From: Proteobacteria bacterium SG_bin9
Lineage (GTDB): Bacteria > Pseudomonadota > Alphaproteobacteria > Rhizobiales > Xanthobacteraceae
Assembly (NCBI GenBank): GCA_002083525.1
Contig: LWDM01000074.1
Span: forward strand, 203,168-267,167
Reading direction: 5' to 3'
DNA: 64,000 bases
A program made the position numbers and the translations under genes. The notes under the pieces were generated by a model that was given only the letters and a program-made list of their open reading frames with translations, had not been told where the DNA came from and did not search any database. Shown here piece after piece: positions 9,337 to 18,900 of the stretch. The stretch's first letter is position 1. Each line of letters starts with the position of its first letter.

Positions 9337-10136
9337 CCAAGCCGTACCTGCGCCCTGTGCCGGACGCATCAGGCCGCGATGTCGCTATCGACTTTTCCGG
9401 TGTGACGCTCGATCTCGGCGGCAAGACGATCCTGAAAGGCATCGACCTCAAGGTGAAGCAGGGCGAATTTCTCTGCATCATCGGCGCGTCGGGCTGCGGC
9501 AAGACCACGGCGCTGCGCTTGGCGGCCGGGCTCTATCAGCCGAACGAAGGCCGCGTAACATTCGAGGGCGAGCCGATGCGCACGCCGCGTCGCGACGTCG
9601 CGATCATCTTCCAGGATTACGGCAAAGCGCTGCTGCCGTGGCGCACGGCGGCGGGCAACATCTCGCTCGCGCTCGAGACCATGGGCGTGCCGGTGACACA
9701 GCGGGACGGGCGCATCGCCGAGCTTTTGAAGAAGGTCGGTCTGCCGGGCCATGCGGACAAGTATCCGGCCGAGATGTCGGGCGGCATGCAGCAGCGCCTG
9801 CAGATCGCGCGGTGCCTCGCGCAGGAGCCGAAGGTGCTGTTGATGGACGAGCCGTTCGGTGCACTCGACGCGATGACACGGCAGGGCCTGCAGGACGAGG
9901 TGCTCGCGCTGGTCGCGGCGTCCGGCGCGACGGCGATCTTCGTCACGCATGATCTCGAGGAAGCGATCTACCTCGGCGACCGGGTGATCGGGCTTCTGCC
10001 GCATCCGGGGCGGATCGGCATCGAAACCGAAGTGCGATTGCCACGGCCGCGACATCAACTCACCACGCGCGAAGACCCGGAATTCCTGCGGCTGCGGCGT
10101 GAACTGTTCGACTTCATCAAGGAGAGCGAGCAGTGA
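9333..10136 (+). CDS. ABC transporter ATP-binding protein (nitrate/sulfonate type)
   Basis: A 267-residue nucleotide-binding subunit. Walker A is GASGCGKTT (around residue 50), the signature is MSGGMQQRL, Walker B is VLLMDEPFGALD, and the switch histidine is in FVTHDLEEA; all motifs are intact. It begins in the stop codon of the GntR gene and overlaps the first permease start (ATGA), so translation is coupled. The family energises uptake of small anions or aromatic and sulfonated compounds through an SsuC/TauC-type permease. Confidence 0.93.
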   Translation: MTKPYLRPVPDASGRDVAIDFSGVTLDLGGKTILKGIDLKVKQGEFLCIIGASGCGKTTALRLAAGLYQPNEGRVTFEGEPMRTPRRDVAIIFQDYGKALLPWRTAAGNISLALETMGVPVTQRDGRIAELLKKVGLPGHADKYPAEMSGGMQQRLQIARCLAQEPKVLLMDEPFGALDAMTRQGLQDEVLALVAASGATAIFVTHDLEEAIYLGDRVIGLLPHPGRIGIETEVRLPRPRHQLTTREDPEFLRLRRELFDFIKESEQ

Positions 10137-10894
10137 GCGACCGCTGGAAGGCGTTCGTTCTGCCGGTGACGGCGCTGATCGTCTGCGAACTCGCAGCGCG
10201 CATCACCAACGTGCAGAGCGACAGTCTTGCGCCACCGAGTGCGATTGCGGTTGCACTTGTCGAGGCGCTGGGCGACGGCTCGATTCTGAAAGCGACCCGC
10301 GACACCCTTGCGTCGGCGTTCGCGGGCCTTGCGATCGGGGGAACGATCGGGCTCTCGCTCGGCATATTGCTCGGCCTCATGCGCCCGCTCGACCGGTTGA
10401 TGGAAGTCACGATTGAATCCCTGCGTCCGATCCCGTCGATCGCGTTGCTGCCGATTGCGCTGATCGCGCTCGGCTTCGGCTATCGCATGGAAATCATCAT
10501 CGTTGCGTTTGCCTGCACCTGGCCGGTTCTAATCCTGACGCGGGCGGCCGTTGCCGGCATCGAGCCGCGGCTGATCGAGGTGTCGCGTGCGCTCGGTATG
10601 TCGGTGTTCGCGCGTACGGCGAAGATTGTGGTCCCCGCGGCGCTGCCGCGCATCTTCGTCGCGTTTCGTCTGGCTGCCGGCATCGCGCTGATTGTCTCGG
10701 TGACCGTCGAGATCGCCATCAATCCGCTGGGGCTCGGGCACGCCATCATGACGGCGCAGCAGGCGCTGCGGCCGGACCTGATGCTGGCGTATCTGGTCTG
10801 GATCGGCCTGGTCGGACTGACACTCAACACGGGGCTTGTCTTTGCACAGCAGCGGCTCTTCGGACGCGCGGCGATGGTGGAGGATGTGCGATGA
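10133..10894 (+). CDS. ABC transporter permease (SsuC/TauC-like), first of two
   Basis: A 253-residue inner-membrane permease with about six membrane segments. The cytoplasmic coupling motif is seen at about residues 143-165 (EVSRALGMSVFARTAKIVVPAALP), the EAA-like loop of binding-protein-dependent permeases. Overlaps both the ATPase and the second permease by four bases. Having two different permeases rather than one is consistent with a heterodimeric channel, as in thiamine-precursor or some aromatic-acid importers. Confidence 0.92.
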   Translation: MSDRWKAFVLPVTALIVCELAARITNVQSDSLAPPSAIAVALVEALGDGSILKATRDTLASAFAGLAIGGTIGLSLGILLGLMRPLDRLMEVTIESLRPIPSIALLPIALIALGFGYRMEIIIVAFACTWPVLILTRAAVAGIEPRLIEVSRALGMSVFARTAKIVVPAALPRIFVAFRLAAGIALIVSVTVEIAINPLGLGHAIMTAQQALRPDLMLAYLVWIGLVGLTLNTGLVFAQQRLFGRAAMVEDVR

Positions 10895-11658
10895 ACGCGC
10901 GCGCCATGACATGGCGGGCGGCGAGTTTCGGTGTCGCCGCGGCGCTGGTGTGGGTCTGGCAACTCATCGCCGATCTCAAGCTTGTGTCGCCGGTGTTTCT
11001 GCCGGGACCGGATCGCGCGTGGGCCTCGCTGATGCGCGGCTTCACCACCGGCGATCTGCTGGAGAAGCTCACCGGCACGCTGACGCACATGGTGCTCGGC
11101 TGGTTCGTCGCCTCTGTCGCCGGCATTGCGCTCGGCGCGCTGATCGGATCGTCGCGGACCATGCGCGCCTATCTCGCGCCATCGCTTGAACTGCTGCGGC
11201 CGTTGCCGGTGTCGGCGATCATTCCGGTCGCGATCGCGATGTTCGGCCTCACCGAAGGCATGGCGCTGTTCGTGATCGCGTTTGGTGCGATCTGGCCGAT
11301 GCTGCTGGCGACTGTGCACGGCTTTGCCGTGGTCGAGCCGCGGCTCTACGAGGTCGCGCGCACGCTGCACATGTCGCGCGCCGCGGTGATCTGGAAGATC
11401 GCACTGCCGTCGGCGAGCCCGGACATTCTCGCCGGCATGCGGCTGAGCCTGACCGTGGCGCTGATCCTGTCGGTGGTGTGCGAAATGCTGGCCGGGCTCG
11501 ATGGACTAGGCCACTGGGTGCTGCTGTCGGCGCGTGCCTTCCGCTCGGCCGATCTGTTCGCGGGCGTCATCCTGCTCGGCATCGTCGGCTATCTGACGGC
11601 GCTCGCCATGGGCATGGTGGAGCGGCGCCTGCTGATCTGGCGCAGCAGCGGCCATTGA
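10891..11658 (+). CDS. ABC transporter permease (SsuC/TauC-like), second of two
   Basis: A 255-residue permease homologous to its upstream neighbour, with about six membrane helices and the coupling loop EVARTLHMSRAAVIWKIALPSASP at about residues 152-175. Its start overlaps the first permease stop. It is the last gene of the operon; a GC hairpin without a T-run (11724-11743, CCGGGG/CCCCGG arms) lies downstream and may mark the transcript end. Confidence 0.92.
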   Translation: MNARAMTWRAASFGVAAALVWVWQLIADLKLVSPVFLPGPDRAWASLMRGFTTGDLLEKLTGTLTHMVLGWFVASVAGIALGALIGSSRTMRAYLAPSLELLRPLPVSAIIPVAIAMFGLTEGMALFVIAFGAIWPMLLATVHGFAVVEPRLYEVARTLHMSRAAVIWKIALPSASPDILAGMRLSLTVALILSVVCEMLAGLDGLGHWVLLSARAFRSADLFAGVILLGIVGYLTALAMGMVERRLLIWRSSGH

Positions 11659-11777
11659 GCACGGCGAGGGGTGTGTGGAACAGCTCCGCAAACGGCTGAT
11701 CCGAAGTTGAAATGTCTTTTGAACCGGGGTAGCAAGGCCCCGGCTGCTGATGCCGCCGCGCCTAGAGCGCCCGGTTT

Positions 11778-11852
11778 GCTCCCTTCGTCTATCGGTTAGG
11801 ACGCCACCCTTTCACGGTGGAGAGAGCGGTTCGATTCCGCTAGGGAGCGCCA
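11778..11852 (+). tRNA. tRNA-Glu (anticodon TTC)
   Basis: A full cloverleaf can be drawn: acceptor GCTCCCT/AGGGAGC, anticodon stem CCACC/GGTGG at 11804-11808 and 11816-11820 around loop CTTTCAC with anticodon TTC at 11811-11813, T-stem AGCGG/CCGCT around TTCGATT, discriminator G at 11849 and an encoded CCA at 11850-11852. It stands alone between the ABC operon and a small secreted protein; no integrase or repeated tRNA end is nearby. Confidence 0.95.
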
Positions 11853-11954
11853 CACTTTCCCGTTGCCGCCGCGCCTTCGACGATTCAAATCTTGAAGCGC
11901 CCTTCGTAATTTGGCACGCTGGCGTTCTATTCACCCTCAACCGGGGACAAATCG

Positions 11955-12209
11955 ATGTTGAAAGCCAAGTTTGCCGTCGCGGCTGTTACGGGCGTGATCC
12001 TGTCATTCGCTGTTTCGGGCAAGGCGATGGCGATCGGTGACGTTCCTTACTGGCCGGCTCCCTATAACTGGGAGCCGCAGATCCAGTCCGGTTGTTGGAA
12101 GTGGAACTGGCAGCAGTTCAGCTGGTACGACCATTGTCCGGTGTATGTGCGCCCGAAGGCCTACATGTACCCGCGCGGCGGCTATCGCGCTGTGCGCGCC
12201 AAGTACTGA
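11955..12209 (+). CDS. Small secreted Trp/Tyr-rich hypothetical protein
   Basis: An 84-residue protein with a signal peptide of about 26 residues (MLKAKFAVAAVTGVILSF... ending KAMA). The mature part of about 58 residues is rich in aromatic residues (several Trp and Tyr, e.g. CWKWNWQQFSWYDHC) with two cysteines that could form one disulfide. ATG at 11955 after a GGGGA-type ribosome site. No family recognised. Its last codons and stop are the first copy of a five-fold 15-base tandem repeat, so the 3' end has been expanded by slippage. Confidence 0.7.
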   Translation: MLKAKFAVAAVTGVILSFAVSGKAMAIGDVPYWPAPYNWEPQIQSGCWKWNWQQFSWYDHCPVYVRPKAYMYPRGGYRAVRAKY

Positions 12210-12270
12210 CGCGCCAAGTACTGACGCGCCAAGTACTGACGCGCCAAGTACTGACGCGCCAAGTACTGAT
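12196..12270. repeat. 15-bp tandem repeat, five copies
   Basis: The unit GCGCCAAGTACTGAC occurs five times head to tail (12196, 12211, 12226, 12241, 12256); only the last base of the fifth copy differs (T for C). The first copy contains the stop codon of the secreted-protein gene. Since the unit is 15 bases, every copy repeats Arg-Ala-Lys-Tyr-stop in the same frame, so copy-number changes leave the protein unaltered. Each unit contains the palindrome AGTACT. Confidence 0.95.
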
Positions 12271-12341
12271 TTCGCCGAAAATCGAAATGGAGCGTTTGGC
12301 CGCACCAGCGGCCAGCGTTCGGATGCGCGCGCGTTAGACGA

Positions 12342-12716
12342 TCAGGAACGAACCACCGAGCAGGCGAACTGACGGTTCTTGCCGAGGTTCAGCACCGCCT
12401 CGCTGCGCAGGCCGTCGAACCAGATTCCGCGGCCGGCATAGCGGTATCCGACCCCCATTGGAACCAGACGAACGTAACTTCCCGGGTAGTTTCCGAGGGT
12501 TGCGGTGACAATCTCACCCGCCACGCTAACTGCGATGGGGCAGATCGGGTAGGCGCGCCCGTTTTCGCAGGTCAAAACCAGCTCTGAACACTGCCCAGCG
12601 ACCGCCGGACCCGACACGCGCAGGCCGAGGTCTGCCGCGCTGGCCGATTCGACACACACCGCCAGGCCCGCGAGCCCGGTTACCAGCCTCAAAACCCTAC
12701 CAAATGCTGTCTGCAT
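12342..12716 (-). CDS. Secreted hypothetical protein
   Basis: A 124-residue product from the ATG at 12716, with a signal peptide ending at about residue 27 (SASA). The mature domain has cysteines in CSELVLTC, ICPI and a near-terminal FAC, suggesting two disulfides in a small beta-rich fold. No family recognised. It lies convergent to the Trp-rich protein and about 250 bases upstream of, and divergent from, the giant adhesin. The region 12744-12972 between them is the adhesin promoter region. Confidence 0.6.
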   Translation of the reverse strand: MQTAFGRVLRLVTGLAGLAVCVESASAADLGLRVSGPAVAGQCSELVLTCENGRAYPICPIAVSVAGEIVTATLGNYPGSYVRLVPMGVGYRYAGRGIWFDGLRSEAVLNLGKNRQFACSVVRS

Positions 12717-12809
12717 GGCATGCGCCCCATTCTGCTGTGTCAACTAAGCAACTGTTCCGATCGCAGGTCAACCGGGAAGGGCCGTTCGTTAACGGGTCGG
12801 CGGGGAACC

Positions 12810-12874
12810 GTGGCAGCTTAACCACACTCAATTTTAGCTGATGTTAACCAGTTCCAATTGCTTGAAGCTGCCAC
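12810..12874. promoter_or_regulatory. Long-spaced inverted repeat upstream of giant adhesin
   Basis: Perfect 10-base arms GTGGCAGCTT (12810-12819) and AAGCTGCCAC (12865-12874) flank a 45-base AT-rich spacer, 98 bases before the adhesin start codon. The spacing is too long for a simple terminator; it could be a pair of operator half-sites for a looping regulator or a long 5' leader stem. The 12875-12972 segment is AT-rich and ends in a GGGAG ribosome site. Confidence 0.45.
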
Positions 12875-12972
12875 AGATTTGGAGGAATGTGGGCAAGCTT
12901 AAGAATCCGTAAATATTTGAAGGCGGATTAACAATTTTTCTGCTGGGAAAATTTTCCTGTGGGAGTAGATAG

Positions 12973-15900
12973 ATGAACGGTCCTTTCCGCGTCGCACAAG
13001 CCACCACCGGTTCGCAGTCGGCAGCGAAAACACCATCGAGGACTGTCAAACTTTCCAAACCATACGCTGATCAATCAGTCTCCGTTTCGCTGAGCTATGA
13101 CGGAACGGTCAAAGCCGATTTTTCCGCCATCGCGAACGAGAAGATTACGCTCGTCCACGTCGGCGAGAAGCTGATCATCCTGTTCGACAACAAGTCGATG
13201 CTGACGCTCGAACCGTTCTTCGACTCGAACGGCAAGCCGCTCGGCAACGTCTCTGTCGAAGTGTCGCCGGGTCGCGATCTGACCGGTGCTGAATTTGCTG
13301 CCCTGTTCCCCGTCACCGAAGATCAGTCGGTCCTGCCGGCGGCCGGCACCGGCACCGGCAACGCGCAGTCGTCGGGTGCGAACTTCTCGAGCGTCGGCGT
13401 CGACCCGCTGTCGCTCCCCAACCCGCTTGATCTGCTCGGCCCGACCGAGCTGCCGGGCTTCACGATCACGAACCTGCTCAACCAGCCCTTCATCAACGAC
13501 GTGCCGACCGTGTCGGCGAATGCCGCGGTGCTGTTCGACGAAGACGGTCTGCCCGGTGGTAATCTCGCCGGCATCGCCGACCTTGATCCGTCGAGCAACG
13601 GCCCGACGACGTTGACCGGAACGCTGGGCTTCACGTTCGGGCAAGACGGTGCGGGTACGGTGCTGCTGCTCGGCACCGGCGCGCCGGCGGGATTCACCTA
13701 TTCGCTGGATCCTACCAGCACGATTTTGACCGTTAGCCAGCTGCAGGACGGCGTTATCGTCAACGTCCTGCAGATCACACTCAACGACGCGACCTCCGGC
13801 AACTACACGATCACCCAGCTCAATCCGATCCGTCATGCGGCGGGTGGTGATGAAAACGACCAGGACTTCACGTTCAACTATCAGGTGACCGACAGCAACG
13901 GCGACTTCGTCGTCGGCACGTTGTCTCTCTCGGTCGACGACGACACGCCGACGATCGACGTTGAGGTCACCGAGGGCGAGGGTGGACCGTCGCAGCTCTT
14001 CCTCAACCCGTTCGATGAATCGATTGGCAACGACCCGAACAACACCGGTATTCTTGGAACCATCGATGACGTCGGGTCTGCTCCCGACCTGACCGGAACG
14101 ACGCCGTTCGGTGAGATCAAGTCGAATTTGCCCGGCGAAGGTCAGACCAATCAGCTCGCGGCGCTCTTCAACATCATCAGCAGCCCGGGCTCCGACGGTG
14201 AGCAGATCACCACGCAGGCGTTCAGCCTCACGCTGACCGGTGGCGTCAATGGTCCGCCGGTAGCCACCAATCTGACGGCGACCGCGCTGTCCGGTACCGC
14301 CCTTGCAGGTCTCGATGCGACCGAGCGCGCGATCGTGCTGGTCCAGGTGAGCCCGACCGTTGTCGAAGCGCGCGTCGTTGGCGACGCAAACGTTATCGGC
14401 GATGAGTTCGTCGTCCTGCGGTTCACGGTGATCAACCCCAACGATCCCGCCACCGTGCAGCTGGTCGTGCACCAGTTCCTGCCGATCGATCACGGCGCCG
14501 ATGGCAATAATTTCGACAGCTCGGTCCCGCTGCTGATCTCGCAGGTCGGCGCGAGCCTCGGCCTGACCATGTCCGCCACCATCATCGACAACGATGGCGA
14601 TCCGGCCACGGCGTCGGAGACCGTTGCGATTGCAAGCAATCAGTTTGCGGCGATCAATATCGAGGACGATGGTCCGGTGCTGGAGGACAGCGAGGGCGAA
14701 GAACTGCCCTTGCCGCAGTCGATCTCGCTGGCGCTCGACGAAACGATCGGGACCGATCGCTACAACAATCTCCCGTTGCCGGATGGCGAACCCGAGTCCG
14801 CCAACGGCGACCAGGCGAACGGCACGCCGGACGATACCTTGGCAACGGTGGTCTCGGCGCCCTCGACGGACTCGGCTGACAGCGCTGCGTTCGGCAAGAT
14901 CACGACCAATCCTGGCGCGATCGCGAGCAACTTCCCCGTGCTGTCGCCGGATTTCGGCACCGACGGACCGGGGCCGAACGATGGGTTCAGCCAGGAACTG
15001 TCGTTTGTGCTGACGGGCGGCGGCGCCACCAATCTGCGCGTCACCAAGCTCGACAACACGCCGCTGGAAGGCCTCACGGACGCCCAGCGCAATATCGTGC
15101 TCACGCTCGAGGACGGCGCCATCGTCGGCCGCGTGGTCGGCACCGCGAACGACAGCGACAACTTCGTTGTCTTCCGCATCACGATTCAGAATGCCACCGA
15201 CCCGTCGACCGCGACCATCACGGTCGAGCAGTTCCTGCCGATCGATCACGGCAGCGATGCTACGTCCGTGTTCGACGAGTTCATTCCGCTGTTGCTGACC
15301 GATCAGGGCTCGCTCAACCTGCAGCTGGTCACCACGATTTCCGATGGCGACACGGATTCGATCGTCCAGACCGACACCATTGGTCTCGTCGGTGAAGGTT
15401 CGTTCCTGACCTTCGATGACGACGGTCCGAAGGTCTCGGTCTCCGTCAATACATCGTTCGCGCTTGCGCATGACGAAACGCCGCTGGTTCAAGGCGACGC
15501 CAACGACGTCCTGCTGCCAAGCCCGATCACGCTGTTCGCTCCCGTCCTCTTCAAGGGCGCTGATCCGCAAACGCTCGGATTGCCGCTCGGCTTCGCCCGC
15601 AGCACAACGGCTGCGCTGACCATCGGCGGCGTCGACTTCGGTTCGGACGGCGCCGCGCTTGCCAATTCGCAGGTCTTTTCGCTGACCTTGACCCTCAACG
15701 GTCAGCCGACCAACGTCCTTGCGACCGACCTGAAAACGACGGAAGGCCGTGCCATCTTCCTGTTCCAGGAGGGGCCTTTCATTGTCGGCCGCTTCGATGT
15801 GGCCGGCGGCACTGTCGGTCCAACCGATCCGGCGGCGTTTGCGCTGACCATCAATCCCGCCACCGGCATCGTATCGCTGGCTCAATACGTCTCGCTGCAG

Positions 15901-18900
15901 CATCCGATCGGCGGCGCGTCGCATGACGAACCGGTCAGCCTGTCGAATTTGACGAGCTTCGTCGGCACCGGCACCGGTGCGATCAACGCAACCCTGACCG
16001 TCACCGACGGCGATGGCGACAAGGCCTCGGCGTCCGCCAGCATCGGCAGCACGATCACGTTCCAGGACGACGGTCCGTTCGTGCTCGCAACCACGAATCC
16101 GCTGTTCCGGCTGACGGTTGACGAGAGCGCCGGCAACCAGGCCGATGACGTCAGCAATCCAATTGCCGCTTTCGCCGGCGTTACCGATGTCGGTATCGAT
16201 CCCGACGCGCCGGTCTCCGGCCAGCCGCTGGCCTACGCAACCGACACCAACAACGCGCTGGTGTTCGTGCCGGTGTTCGGCGTCGACGGCCCGGGGCAGC
16301 CGGGTGCGATCACATACTCGCTGTTGCTCAATGACCTCGACAACGTCCCGGGCGTTCCTTCGGGCGTGAAGGTCAGCGACGGCACCGCGACCGGCACCTC
16401 CGTCACGCTGTTCGAGGAAGGCGGCATCATCGTCGGCCGCGTCGATAGCGGCGATTTCGCTGGCAAGGCTGCATTCGCGATCGCGATCAATCCGGCCAAC
16501 GGCCAGGTTTCGATTGTGCAGTACCTGTCGCTGCAGCATCCGAACGACACGAATCCGGACGACGAAATCTCTCTGCTGTCGGGCATTCTGCAGGCGCGCG
16601 TCACCATCAAGGACGGCGACAACGACACCGCGCAGTCGGATTCCGACATTTCCGGCCGCATCGTCTTCCGCGACGACGGCCCGACCCTGATCGCGAGCCG
16701 CCCGTTCGTCGCAAACGTCGACGAGGATGGTCTCCACACCAGCGGCAATCCGCCGACCTCGACGTTGTCCGACTCGAACGTCGACGCCAATCGCGACGGT
16801 GAAGTCACCGGCACGAATTCGAACGTGTACGAAGGCGACCCGGGTACCCTGAATGCGCTCGTCAACTTCGGCGCGGATGGCTTCGGCAGCTTCAGCCTCA
16901 ACGCAACGCTTTCGCCGCAGGCAACCGGTCTGTTCTCCAAGGACGCTGAGATCTTCATCCAGTCCAACGGCACACTGCTGGAAGGCTATGCCGATAATCG
17001 TCTGGTCTTCACGCTGACGGTCGGAGCGGATGGTTCCTTCACGTTTACGCTGCTCGATCAGATCAACCATCCGACGCTGAACGGCGCGGAGGAGGGCGGC
17101 GGCGACGATTCCGAAAACCTGCTCGATATCACGGGTATCGATCTGTCGTCCTACGTCACCGCCAAGGACGGCGATGGCGACGGCATTCCGCTCGGCACCG
17201 GTTCGTTCATCATTCAGGTGCGCGACGACATTCCGGTCGCGCTGGGTGGCACGGTCGATCTCGGCACGGTTTACGAAGACGGCCTGACGGCGACCAATTC
17301 CGACGACCAGTCGGTCGGCAATCCGGAGACGGATCACACCGAAGTGTCGGTGATCATCACCTCGGACCAGCTGAAAGCGCTGGTCTCGGCCGGCGCCGAC
17401 GAGGACGTGACGTTCAGCCTGAACGGCGCCGTCGGCAATCCGCTGGGCCTGACCTCGCACAACATTCCTGTGACCTATCTGGTCTCCGGCAACACGCTGA
17501 CGGCTAAGGCCGGTGCGAACACCGTGTTCACGATCGAGGACAACCTCGATGGCACCTTCACCTTCACGCTGCTGGACCAGCTCGACCATCTGCCGCTCGG
17601 CAGCGGCGCCGGCGACGACGAGCCGCTGACGCTCAACCTTGCGGCGGCCTTCAAGGCGACCGATTTCGACGGTGACAGCGTCGTGCTGACCGGCGCGCTG
17701 AATCTGATCGTCGAGAACGACGTTCCGACGGCAGTGCAGACAACGGTTCCACTCGGCACCGTCTATGAAGACGGTCTGAACAACCTGAGCTCGATCGGCA
17801 ATCCGGAAGTGGGCAGCACCCAGATCACGGCGACGATCACATCGCTGCAGCTGAAGCCGCTGGTTTCGGTCGGCGCCGACGAAGACGTGACGTTCAGCCT
17901 GAACGGGGACGTCGGCAATCCGTCCGGTCTGACCTCGCACAACGTTGCAGTGACCTATTCGGTGGTCGGCAACACGCTGACCGCGTCGGCGGGCGCGAAC
18001 ACGGTGTTCACGATCGTCGACAACCTCGATGGTTCCTTCACCTTCACGCTGAAGGATCAGCTCGACCACGGTGAGCTCGACGAGGGCGGCGGCGACGCGG
18101 AGACCCTCCTGCTTAACCTCGCAGCGGCCTTCAAGGCGACCGACTTCGACGGCGACAGCGTCGTGCTCAACGGCACGCTGAGCCTGCTCGTCGAGAACGA
18201 CATTCCGAAGGCGCTGCAGACGACGGTCGAACTCGGCACCGTCTACGAGGACGGCCTGAACAACACGCAGTCTGTCGGCAATCCAGAGTCGGGCCACACC
18301 CAGATTTTGGCGACGATCACCTCGGCGCAGCTGAAGGCGCTGGTGTCGGCGGGCGCCGACGAAGACGTGACGTTCAGCCTGAACGAGCTCGTCGGTAATC
18401 CGGCGGGCCTGAAATCGCACGACATTGCGGTGACCTATTCGGTCGTCGGCAACACGCTGACGGCGTCGGCGGGCGCCAACACCGTGTTCACGATCGTCGA
18501 CAACCTCGATGGTTCCTTCACCTTCACGCTGAAGGATCAGCTCGATCATGGGCCACTCGCCACTGGCGGCAGCGATAACGAGACACTGGTCCTCAATCTC
18601 GCGTCGGCGTTCAAGGCGACCGACTTCGACGGCGACAGCATCGCTCTCAACGGCACGCTGAGCCTGACAGTCGAGAACGACGTTCCGGAACTGACGGCGC
18701 GGCCGGCAGGTGTGACCCAGACGGAGATCAAGGAAACCCTGAGCTTCGATCTCAAGGGCGGCAACGCCATTGTCGGTGGCGTGTCGACCAATTCGACCAA
18801 GGGAATCTGGGCGACCGGTATCGACATTAACGAAGGCGACAACACAGCGAATACCAACAACAACAACATCGGTATTGGCGACGGTCAGAGCATCGATGGT

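Noticed and set aside
11778..11852. Integration site at tRNA-Glu
   Set aside because: No integrase, no duplicated tRNA 3' end and no change in gene style on either side.
12297..12314. Hairpin TGGCCGC/GCGGCCA between the two small secreted-protein genes
   Set aside because: Only a 7-bp stem with no T-run on either strand; such GC palindromes are frequent by chance here.
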